Shown here: one piece after another, positions 53,733-62,999 of the stretch
How positions within the stretch are numbered: the first letter of the stretch is position 1
Layout of the letters: every line of letters starts with the position of its first letter
Assembly (NCBI GenBank): GCA_013396655.1
Contig: WBMV01002648.1
Location: 13,411-77,410, forward strand
Reading direction: 5' to 3'
DNA from: Campylorhamphus procurvoides
Lineage: Eukaryota; Chordata; Aves; Passeriformes; Dendrocolaptidae
Length of the DNA stretch: 64,000 bases
Notes under the pieces: generated by a model
The model's database searches: none
Told to the model about the DNA's origin: nothing
The model's input: only the letters and a program-made list of their open reading frames with translations
Program-made: the position numbers and the translations under genes

Positions 53733-54717
53733 TGCTGCACAGTAGTGTTCACAGAGTAGAGAATTGAAATCCTAATAATATGCACTATGCACCATGTATA
53801 CCCACTCTCCAAGAAAAGTCTTTGAAACACATTTGACTGCTTTCAGCATTTGCCTGCTATTACACTTTCAGGGTTTTTAGTAGAAAATATGCAGAATTTA
53901 AAGATGATAAGTAAATCACATAACAAAATACTGTAACTAGAAGCAGACAGCATAACTTTGAAAAATAAAGATCTTCAGTGCATTATACACTGAAGTATAG
54001 TGCTTCAGGGTAGAGGAAAAAGTTAGGCATAGTCTTCAAATGTTTGACCTTCTCTTAAGCTGTAGGTAAGGCAAAGCAAGGATCACAAACCCCAGAAAAG
54101 TCTGGAGAACTACAAGATAAAACACTGTAAAGAAGGTCCCTGCTACTAAAATCGCATTACATCAGCTCTCTTGTATTGCTAATATTAATTTCCACACATT
54201 TTCAAGTTTTTTCAAGGTTTTGTGCCAATCCTCAGTGTTGTGGTATTGCCATCTAAACAACTGTGTAAGTTACTCACCTTCTCAAGAAAGATGAGCAATA
54301 CTTTGAAAGTGTTATTAGCTGTTACAGAAATGAAAGATACTGCTTTGCAACAACTTAAGTTTCAGAACTATAGAAAAGGTGTTGTAAATGCTCAGTATTC
54401 TGTCTTAGTACAGCACATAGCTACACATAATAAAAGTTTGGTAAATTGTTCCCTTTATGATGTTCACCTGGATAATCTATGTTTTCATTTATTTGTCATA
54501 TTCTTGCTTGCACAGTGTTTTCCACTTCTCTTGCATTTTCACCCTTTTTAAATAAAGCAAATTGTTCAACAGCCTGTCTTAGTCCCACACTATCAGGAAG
54601 CAGTTGTAATGTGAAGCAAATAATTAATAAGTAGACTTTAAAACAAAAGCCAATCATAACAGAGTTGAATATGTTAAAGCAAGAGGAAGGAAATGGAGCG
54701 TAAAATATATGCTCCAA

Positions 54718-54792
54718 ACCCCAAACAACAAAAACAAAACCCCCCAAACTAACCAAACAAGAAAAACCAAACCAAATCAAACCCACCAAAAC
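54718..54792. repeat. A/C-rich low-complexity tract
   Basis: About 75 nt made of CCAAA, ACAAA and CCCCCC units, so the complementary strand is G/T-rich with several G runs. It resembles the tract at 22969-23035. A minus-strand open frame across it is a composition artefact. Confidence 0.7.
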
Positions 54793-55187
54793 TAAATAGT
54801 GAGAATGCTTGGATTTTAGTGCCATGTCATTTGTCTTTACATGCTGCGTGAAGTTGGAGTTCTTTTATGGTCATCTGGTGATGGTGATGACATTGAACTA
54901 CTTAGCCAGAGATAACTTCATCTGCTCCAGGTCAAATCTGCCTGGCCTCACTGGTTCTTGGCAAGTTTTATTGTGGTATACTCTTATAATTGTGTATCAT
55001 TGTATGTGTATTAGACGTAATGCGGAGTTTCATAACTTGTTTCAAGTTTCAATATTTTGCAAGAATGCTCAAAAGAGTACTATAGAAATTATAACTTGTT
55101 ACATTTAAAAAGCAAAATAGGGGAAAAGAAATGAGGAAACACACAAGTACTTTTCTCTGCTTTACTGACTTCTGGTTTTGTGTTTAG

Positions 55188-55268
55188 GTTATGTGGAAGC
55201 CTTGGTGATACCTGCAGGAGCAAGGAGAATTAAAGTTGTGGAAGAAAAACCAGCTCATAGTTATTTAG
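55188..55268 (+). CDS. ADAMTS19: ADAMTS19 exon 9: spacer domain, first part
   Basis: 81 nt, entered with two bases completing a Gly codon and left after one base of an Ala codon. The acceptor is ttttgtgtttag and the donor gtaaag. It encodes 26 complete codons, starting YVEALVIPAGAR and ending KPAHSYL. VIPAGAR.I is a well conserved start of the ADAMTS spacer, a cysteine-free beta-sandwich domain involved in substrate and matrix interactions. The phase (1 at its end) fits exactly with the following exon. Confidence 0.95.
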
Positions 55269-56277
55269 GTAAAGGTTATGTGTCTCACTGCTAATGTCCT
55301 ATTTTGGTCAATACTGAAAAGTGCTAGCTAAGCATGCTTCTGTGACTGAACAAAACTTGGAGTGGAAAACTAGATCTGTGAAAAACTTCTCTAAAGAAGT
55401 AAAAGAGTGATTATAGACCATTTTTCATACAGGTTTTATTTGAACTTTCATCTTTTTTTGAGAATATTTTGAAGAATATATTTAGATGATCTAAGAAAAT
55501 TTGTGCATACTTGCATATTTCCAAGTTTTCATACAGAAAGCACATTAAAATTAATGAAAAGGGGTTTATGTTCAAACTTGAAGTAATTTCTGCTCAGACA
55601 ACAATAAAACACACATTAAGAAACATACAGCAGTTCACCAATAAAGTGAACAAACAGAAATTGTAAAATTAGGCTAAAAAAGCAGAAAAGTATTTCTTTG
55701 CACTGTTTGGAATTGTCTGAATGTTTTAATGGAGAAACTTAATGACAACTCTTTTTTTGGTTTTGTTCTGTTTGTTTTTCTATTTATGTGAAATTGATTT
55801 TCATTGATTAAAAAAAAGGTTTTTCTCCTTTAACATGGTGTAAAGATGTTATGTAGGAGAGTACGATTTGTTACCTTTATTGTTACACAGTTTAAGTGAA
55901 CATATGAATTATCATAATTGGTGTTGTTCTGTGCAATGCTTAAATTGAAAAAGAGAGAGACATAATGTGAGAAATAAGACAATTAAATGAAAAATCCCCT
56001 GATTTGATCTCTATTCCGCATTAGGTTCTTAAGTAATATCTACATTTTAAGAAACTTTTTACCTGAGTATTTCTCAGTATTTCAATTGAGAGAATGTTGA
56101 AGATGGTGCATCTTAATTGTGAGAGCTGGTTTATCATGAGATCTTCACTTGCCCTATTAAGGTATCATAGAAGGTTTACAGATCAGGATTATTTAATTCT
56201 TTTCCAGTGGACCACAGAAGTGGGTATGTAAGAGTGTCAAAACAAAAATTTAAGTTTGCCTGCTGTATTAACATACC

Positions 56278-56413
56278 ACAGAATCACAGAGTATTTTGAG
56301 TTGTAAGGGACCCACAAGGGTCATCAAATCCAAATCTTAAGTGAATGGCCCATACAGGGATCAAACCAAAAACCTTGGTGTTATTAGTGCCATGCTCTAA
56401 CCAACTCAGGGCC
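56278..56413 (-). mobile_element. tRNA-Ile-derived SINE with CR1 tail (TguSINE1-like)
   Basis: About 136 bp, antisense to ADAMTS19. On the minus strand the 5' head (about 56410 to 56346) is tRNA-Ile-like. The anticodon loop CTAATAA (56381-56387) carries anticodon AAT. The T-arm promoter box reads GGTTTGATCCC (56357-56367), and the D-arm side GAGTTGGTTAGAGC is readable while the first bases of the acceptor stem are decayed. A short linker is followed by a CR1 3' end: gatgacccttgtgggtccc and a terminal ttctgtgattctgtg (56278 on), the octamer repeats recognised by the CR1 machinery. I recall this head and tail combination from the passerine family TguSINE1, mobilised by CR1. It is an inactive copy and not a tRNA gene. 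Confidence 0.85.
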
Positions 56414-56802
56414 ATGTTGACAACAAAAATGCTATTTTTTTTTTGGTTTGCATATTGCAAAAGTAAATAAATGTTGGAATTGTATTTAGGAAAATTTATG
56501 CCTGTTTCATGAGTAGCAAATTGATTTATCCCTTACCTTACAAAAGGGAAAAAGAATGAAATGCCCATGAAATAATGTCAGTCATGCTGCTCATTTTTGA
56601 AAGCTGCTGATTAGCTCTTAATTGCTTGTTACTTTAATTTCACTTTTCTTAACTTCACTGGTTTAGGTCTGAATGAGGATCAACCAGTACTTCTCTGCAG
56701 TATTTTTTTATTAAGTGGTTTTGCCTTATTCTTTTTGTTAGCCTGTATGGAGAATCAGGAACAGGTCCATTGCCATATTTTGAATTAAAACCTCTGTTGT
56801 TG

Positions 56803-56842
56803 CCTCTCTTTTTTTTCCTTTTTTTTTTTTTTCCTTTTTTTT
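56803..56842. repeat. Pyrimidine-rich (T/C) tract
   Basis: About 40 nt of nearly pure T with a few C residues, followed by ggccag at 56843-56848, an arrangement resembling a 3' splice site inside the intron. Confidence 0.8.
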
Positions 56843-58329
56843 GGCCAGTGTAAAGTATTTAAACTTTCTCCATTTATAGGTAATTTATTCTGAAAGCATC
56901 AAAATCTGAATTGAAAAGGAGTAATTTCTGAATAGGCATAATATAATGAAATTTTTGGGGAGAAAGCTTAAATCTTTAATCTTAGAAACAATATTTTTCA
57001 AAATACTGTGGTTAAAATGTGAAATGTAACACAGATTAAATTCTGTTGTGTTTCTGATTGGTGTTCTATCTTACAGATAATGCTAATTTTATGTGGCACC
57101 ATATTTTGCTCTCTGCGTTTCTGTACTTGAAATGAGTCAGTACAGGCCAACACTGTTTCTTGTAGTGTATTCTATTCTAATTGTCATACATACATTTTAG
57201 TTTTTAGGTTTTAAAATAGTATAGCTCACTATACACTTAGTAATTGTATAGTTGGAGATACAGCTGTAAACACAATTTAATGTATTGTACACTAATAACT
57301 GTAGAAAGCAGAAGATAAACTGAAAGAAGATTCGATCCTTGTTGATACAGCAAGGTCAAATACAGAGGGAGGAAAAATACAATGCCTTTCTCTGGATTTA
57401 CTTGGTCATCAGAAAACAGAGTCACTATGATCTGGAAACTGCAATGATTTTGCTAAATTGATTAGTAAACACCCCACATCAGTAACATCATTGGGTGATT
57501 GTGCTGTTGAAACAAATATTCAGAGATGTTGTGCTTTAACACCTTAGATACCTTCTTTTCTGAAGTATATCAATATACACCACAGTAACAGGAGCTCTGG
57601 CATCCTACAAGAAAAGGTAAAATTTGGAGCTGCATTTAGTGAACCAATTGACCTGTTGGTGACTGTCCTGTCTCTTCTCCCCTGGGAACAGTGATATAGC
57701 CAAATATTAGATATTTCTCCCTGCTGAAATTATATAGGAAAAGCCACAAGGGTTTGTGATCCTTCTCTTATCAGTACAGTATTCAGGAATGGGAATTATT
57801 TGTAGCATACAGAGGGAGAGGAGTGTTTATCTAAGTTGAGAGTATTTCCTGAAGCATACACGTATTACTTTTTTTATTAAAAATCATTATTTTAAGAAGT
57901 AATTTTGTGATTTATTTTTAAAGTAAACTATTAGTAATAACTCTGTTTATAACCATTTTTGACACTTGGTTCACTCTCAGAGACTTAAAAAAAGGTATAA
58001 GAACTGTTAAAAAAAAGTAGCTTCAAGTATTTTCTAGATTGCTATGGTCTAAGATAATGCCTTTTCTTTTGCTAAATTTTCATCTATATTTGGCAAGTGT
58101 TACAAGGTTTTTTTTCAAAAAAGGTTCTTTATATAAGATACAAAAAGAAAAAATACTTCTGTCTGAGGTACACTAGGCTTTGAGGTCAGAGAGCTCATTC
58201 ACATGATACATAGAACGCCATGAGAGATCCACGCCTCATAATAAATTAATCTAATTGGTTAGTGATATATAACTATAGAAATTACTCACAATCTAAACCT
58301 TGAACTTTTTCTATGTTAATCAGAAATGA

Positions 58330-59530
58330 GAGAAACTGGATTAAGAAATCCTCTTCAACAAAGGACATTTCATAGCTGAGTATTACAACGTGCTGCCCAG
58401 ACAAGGGAAGACTGTTGATCAAGTGTCCTTACTTCAACTACAGGAAACATCATGCTTGCAGTCTCTGATCTGGCTTGGGGATTTCAGTAATCTGCTGGGA
58501 AAACAGCTGTCAATAGTCCAGGAGACACCTGGAGTATATTGAGGGAAATTTCTTAATCTGGGTGATAGGTGGCCCAGCCAAAGTAATATTGTTAGTGACC
58601 TTGGTTGTTGTTTATTAGCACAGATGAACTATTTAGAGAGATGAAGACTGGTGACAGCCTGGGCTGCAATGACCATGCCCTGGTCGAACTCATGTTTTTG
58701 AAGGAGTTCTACCTTCAAAAACATGGCCTAGTGAAGACTAAAGCCAGGATTCTGAATGTTATGAGAGTGAACTTTCATTTGTTTAAGGAATTAATGGACA
58801 GGACTCCTGGGAAACTGCCCTAGGGTGTACAGGAGCAAAACAGAGCTGGCAGCTCTTTAAGGATTTAGGATAATAACTTTTAATAAAGATTAAGGATAAT
58901 AGTATTTTCTAGATTGCAAGAACTCTTGATTCTAATATATAAGAAGCCAGGCAAGGAAGGCAGGAGACCAGCATGGGTGAGTAAGGAACTCCTGGTCAAA
59001 CTAAAATGTAAGAAGGGAATGCACAAGTAGTGGAACCAGGGACATCTGTCCTGGAAAGTATATAGTATCAGAAAAACTAAGGCACAGTTGGACCTGAATT
59101 TGACAAGGAGTGCAAAGAGTTTCTACACGATTTTAGTCAGAAAATAAGTATTAAAGTGTACACACACAAGACACTCTGAATAATAAGGAGAACTAATGAT
59201 AATGAGCATGAAGAAGGCTGCAGTACTTTTAAAAGTTTTTTTGCCTCAGCTTCAATAGTAAATGCTTTTCCCACATCTTTCAGGTCCCTGAACATCAAGG
59301 CAGGGAATGGTAGGATTAAATTCCTCCCATCACAGATCAGTTTTGAGACTGAGGAACCTGAACATACACAAGTCTATGGGACTTAATGTCACTCTCAAAC
59401 ATATTTGAAAAGATGTGGCAGTCAGGTCCTCAGTGACTGGAGAAAAGAGAATATTGCAACATTTTTGAAAAGGATCATAAAGAAGACCCTGGGAAATACC
59501 TACAGTCAGCCTTGCCTCAGCTGAAATTGT
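58330..59530 (+). mobile_element. CR1 LINE ORF2 fragment (endonuclease end to reverse-transcriptase start)
   Basis: About 1.2 kb in sense orientation. Recognisable CR1 phrases run in the expected order: atctgctgggaaaacagctg and ggagtatattgagggaaatt from the endonuclease part, then gacagcctgggctgcaatga. Translated, this last piece gives SLGCNDHALVE, the end of the AP-type endonuclease, whose usual SDH has become NDH. Next come the linker (caggagaccagcatgggtga, aactaaaatgtaagaaggga) and the start of the reverse transcriptase (aggaacctgaacatacacaa, agaccctgggaaatac). Frames are broken at many points. Both the 5' part and the 3' tail are missing, so it is an internal fragment. The left boundary is approximate. 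Confidence 0.88.
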
Positions 59531-61134
59531 CAAAAAGTTACCCAAATCTTAGTTCTTAATGTATTTAAGATGGCTTGAAAAGACAGCTGATAACCTGCAT
59601 GAAAGTGAAACAGTTACTTCCTTGGCAAAAGATACCAGTGACTGTACTCTCATTTAGAATTAAATTTCATATATTTGTTCTAAATATTCACTAGAAAAAT
59701 AAGGGTCAGTAAAAATAGCATTATTTTGATACTTTTTGGAGAGTACAGCTATATTTTGTACAAAGCAAAAGGAAAAATTCACAAAATAAATACAGTAGTG
59801 TGATTTTTTCCATAGAAAACATAAAAGAATTAGTAGGCACTGGTTTACCGTGTGCAGGACCAGAACCAGGTCACTGTTGTTTCCCAGTGAGAACTGGGAG
59901 AGGTAATGGTTGAACTTTGATTTTTTTATGTCTTTATGTCTGTGTAGCCTTTTGCACATCATTAAAATTGAAAGAGTGTACAGCCCTGGTGCAGGAATTA
60001 AAAATACATTGCACTCATCACCATCACTTACATGCTATTGCTATGAAGGCTATTTTATGCTCTGCAGAGATACACTTGTAATTAGCCCCCCTGGTTAGGC
60101 ATTGAAATTATGATCATGGTTAGAGTTGCAGTAGGTTTTTCCAGTTCCAAGATTTCTTTGGTTGTCTTTTTAGTTGTAGGTCTATTGCTTGAATTGCCTG
60201 AGAGAGGATACACTTACGTGCTGTATTTTATTCCTGTATTGGATTACTTTGTACAGGACAACCTCCTCTGTTAAAAGCTAAGTTGAATGAGAATATGTAT
60301 GGTGTGGAATAAAACTCACTGAACTTGCTTACCATCCAGGGTGTGACAGAATCAAAAAAAGAAGCTGAACTGCCTTAGTCCAAGTCCAAATTTAATGCAT
60401 GAGAATACCCTTTCTTACTTTGTCTAACACCAGTGACTCTAGTGAGGAATCTGAAAGAGAAAATGCAAGATCTGCATATATCTGTATTCTGGAGCTGGGA
60501 TTCCAGTTTCCTGCACATGTCTGCATGCTATGGCACACGTGTTCAATTTAAAGACAAGACAAAATGATTGCTGCTGCTCTCTGGGGAGAGGATACTGCTC
60601 CATCTGAGCAGCATGACCCAGCTGGACCTTGGCACTTTCAAGTACATTCTTTTAATTTCTCCACTGAGAAGAGGATTATCCCCTACAATTTGAAGACTAC
60701 ATAGAACTTAATTACTATTAAAAATAGACTGTTGAACCCTAAAATACCAATTTTTAAACTGTGTAAAATCACTGGTTATTTTTAGTACAGGACTGTTCTA
60801 CAGCATAAATGGCTTTTATAGTCTTAACATTTATTACACAGTTCTGCAGTGGTACACATCAGTGGTGTCTTATTCAGTTGGATTTCTGCCAGTCTATAGG
60901 CCTATTGCCATTGTTTCCCATAGAAACAAAACATAACAGTATAAATATGAATAGGAGAGGAGATGATTACAGGAGTGACTCACATTAACTTATAACTTTA
61001 AAAAGGGAAATTTTGGAACATGATTCCCTTACAACAATCTGATGCCAAACATGCAATTTCAATGAAGACAAATGTGTAAAACTTCTTGTCCAGAAGGTGA
61101 CTTCAAATATATTCTACTTCACACTTGATTGGAA

Positions 61135-61160
61135 CAAAATAAAATAAAGTAAAATAAAAT
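61135..61160. repeat. (AAAAT)n short repeat
   Basis: About five imperfect AAAAT units in the intron. Confidence 0.65.
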
Positions 61161-61831
61161 CACAAATCATTCAGAGGAGAATCTATTCAGTTTATTGAGC
61201 AAACTAATATAAAATCCTCTGTTCTGTGTATGAAATGTATCTTATATGACTTAGTGATATTTTTAAATATAAATTAGGTCAACATGAGGAAGAAGAACAA
61301 GCTTTTCCTATTTATTAGAAGCATCCAAATATGTGGTGGAAGTATATAAAGTATTACCACATTCTAAGATGCAGAAAAAGGCAAATGTAGTTATTAGAGG
61401 GGAAAGATTTCTGAATTAGATATTTTTGGTAAGATTTTAGCCTAATTCCAGAAATTGTGAACAGTCTCTTGTGAAAATTGTGTTTCCCATGCCTTTGTGA
61501 ATTATAGAAATGACCACCCTGGATGCTTTTGCCTTAAGTTAACTCAGTGTTCATATTATAAATTATGCTGGAGACTGTCAGTCTCTTCAGGCATTGATAC
61601 TAACTTGTAGCAATGTTAAATACACATGGTTTTGCCAAGCATTCCCTCTAGAAGGTGTTTCTGAAGCATGTTCCAGTTGAAGTTCATGTACAGTAGCATC
61701 TGTAATATCTTTGCAATGAAGTTAGGTGTTTTCACCTACTTGCTAAATTATTCATACAGAAGTGAAAAGAGAATCAAATCACTACTGAACAGACACCTTT
61801 AATATTGGTCCTTTTTTTGTACACTTTGCAG

Positions 61832-61989
61832 CTCTCCGGGATGCTGGAAAACAGTCAATCAATAGTGACTGGAAGATAGAGCATTCCGGAACATTTAATA
61901 TTGCTGGGACCACTGTCCATTATGTTCGGAGAGGCCTCTGGGAGAAAATATCAGCCAAAGGTCCCACAACATCACCTTTGCATTTACTG
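61832..61989 (+). CDS. ADAMTS19: ADAMTS19 exon 10: spacer domain, middle
   Basis: 158 nt, entered with two bases completing an Ala codon and left in phase 0. The acceptor is acactttgcag and the donor gtatga. It encodes 52 complete codons, beginning [19 protein letters not shown] and ending [25 protein letters not shown] and [10 protein letters not shown] form the spacer core, shared closely with ADAMTS17 but with the ADAMTS19-type EHSGTFN. There are no cysteines, as expected for a spacer. Confidence 0.96.
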
Positions 61990-62701
61990 GTATGACATTG
62001 ATTCCTACCATATAGTATGGTAACTAAGGGTTTTTTTCAGACTCCTGAAAACAATGAGATCAGTGTAAAGTTATACCTGCTTTTGCATTTATACATGCAT
62101 ATACAAAAGCACGTGTATATGTATATATATATACACATATATGTACGTGTCAGCATGCTTGTAAAAAATGCATTTAAATGCATAAAAACAGTGTTTACAT
62201 GTTGAGGCAGGATTGAAGGTCCCAGCATTCCTATGAACGTCATAAAATGCTGATGTGCCACATAAGGAGAGACTCAAATTAATACCAGATATTTTTAGTC
62301 CTGTCTGACTATAGCACAGCATCGCCATTTCAGAATTACAGTCACCAAGTTCTCCTTGAAGAAGCAGAGTTTTGATGCATTTCACTGTAGTGGAAGAAAA
62401 GTTAATAACCACCAGAAAGAAAGAGGGAGAGATGATGAGAGAGTATTTCATAATTCAAATCCTTCAAATTCAAGACATTTTCTTGGTAAAGCAAAATATT
62501 TTTTCCCATAGGCTTGATTTGGATTTTTGATTTAGCTTGATTAACTATCATTAATTTCTTTTACCAAATCCCTTAGGAGGGTTGAAAGACAACAGTGCCT
62601 TAAGTCATTCTGATGTGCTTTTTAAGATTATATCCTTGTAGTTTGGAGTTTGTCTTCCGCAGTTTCTGGGTAGGAAGGTTTTCCTTCTCTGTGTCTTGCA
62701 G
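61990..62701. other. Intron between exons 10 and 11 (712 nt)
   Basis: The shortest intron in the window. It contains a TA/CA-rich microsatellite (62111-62150) and ends in the acceptor gtgtcttgcag. Confidence 0.9.
62111..62150. repeat. TA/TG/CA dinucleotide microsatellite
   Basis: A mix of gtatat, tatata and acacatat units over about 40 nt, partly self-complementary, in the intron before exon 11. Confidence 0.8.
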
Positions 62702-62855
62702 GTGCTGCTCTTCCATGACCAGAACTATGGTCTACACTATGAATATACAATCCCACTGGATCCCCTTCCAGACAATCAGAGCTCTAAAGTACAAGAGCCT
62801 CTTTTCATGTGGACACATTCTACCTGGGAGGACTGTGATGCTGTATGTGGAGGAG
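62702..62855 (+). CDS. ADAMTS19: ADAMTS19 exon 11: end of spacer and start of TSP1 repeat 2
   Basis: 154 nt, entered in phase 0 and left after one base of a Gly codon. Acceptor gtgtcttgcag, donor gtaaag. It encodes 51 complete codons, starting [10 protein letters not shown] and ending [16 protein letters not shown] closes the spacer. DNQSSK carries an N-glycosylation sequon. [18 protein letters not shown] is the start of the second TSP1 repeat. Here the residue after the first Cys pair region is Ala rather than Ser/Thr at the usual O-fucose position (C-D-A-V-C-G), so this repeat probably lacks that modification. The rest of the repeat lies on an exon beyond the window. Confidence 0.95.
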
Positions 62856-62874
62856 GTAAAGGAAAAATGTGCAA

Positions 62875-62892
62875 ACACACAGACACACACAC
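62875..62892. repeat. (AC)n microsatellite next to the exon 11 donor site
   Basis: About nine AC units with one G interruption, beginning 19 nt downstream of the exon end. CA repeats near donors are known binding sites for hnRNP L. Confidence 0.85.
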
Positions 62893-62982
62893 CTATATTA
62901 AGAATGAATATGTATCTACAATATGCACGTATACTTACAGTGCAAACGTGTGTATACAATATGCATCTATATGTATATACAC

Positions 62983-62999
62983 TGTGTGTGTATATATAT
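62983..62999. repeat. (TG)n(TA)n microsatellite
   Basis: A short run of TG followed by TA dinucleotides in the intron after exon 11. Confidence 0.8.

Larger units (their letters stand above)
53122..55187. other. Intron between exons 8 and 9 (2066 nt)
   Basis: It contains a 22-bp tandem duplication (53689-53732) and an A/C-rich low-complexity tract (54718-54792). Open frames of about 100 codons on both strands show no family features. Confidence 0.85.
55269..61831. other. Intron between exons 9 and 10 (6563 nt)
   Basis: It contains a tRNA-Ile/CR1 SINE (56278-56413), a long pyrimidine tract with a cryptic splice acceptor (56803-56848), an internal CR1 ORF2 fragment (about 58330-59530) and a small AAAAT repeat (61135-61160). 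The remainder is AT-rich; no further exon was recognised. Confidence 0.85.
20606..62855 (+). other. ADAMTS19: ADAMTS19 gene, internal part (11 exons, both ends outside the window)
   Basis: Eleven exons with GT-AG borders join into one open frame of 1443 nt. The product is part of a secreted zinc metalloprotease of the ADAMTS family. The domain order seen is catalytic zinc site, disintegrin-like, TSP1 repeat 1, cysteine-rich, spacer, start of TSP1 repeat 2. ADAMTS17 and ADAMTS19 are a close paralogue pair. I chose ADAMTS19 because stretches such as [18 protein letters not shown] and LFMWTH agree with the ADAMTS19 sequence as I remember it, whereas ADAMTS17 has LFIWTH followed by a different TSP1 start. 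The family acts in the extracellular matrix; loss of human ADAMTS19 is linked to heart valve disease, and the physiological substrate is not well established. The full protein is about 1200 residues in human, so roughly 40% is here. Introns run from 712 nt to 15017 nt. All phases match, so this looks like a functional locus rather than a pseudogene. Confidence 0.93.

Noticed and set aside
56346..56410. Functional tRNA-Ile gene
   Set aside because: The acceptor stem and D-arm end are decayed, the T-arm side has several substitutions, and a CR1 tail is fused directly to it. This is a SINE head.
20606..62855. ADAMTS17, ADAMTS16 or ADAMTS18 instead of ADAMTS19
   Set aside because: ADAMTS16/18 spacers, as I recall them, differ strongly from [14 protein letters not shown]17 is close, but its spacer end and TSP1 repeat 2 start differ from the LFMWTH and DNQSSK seen here.
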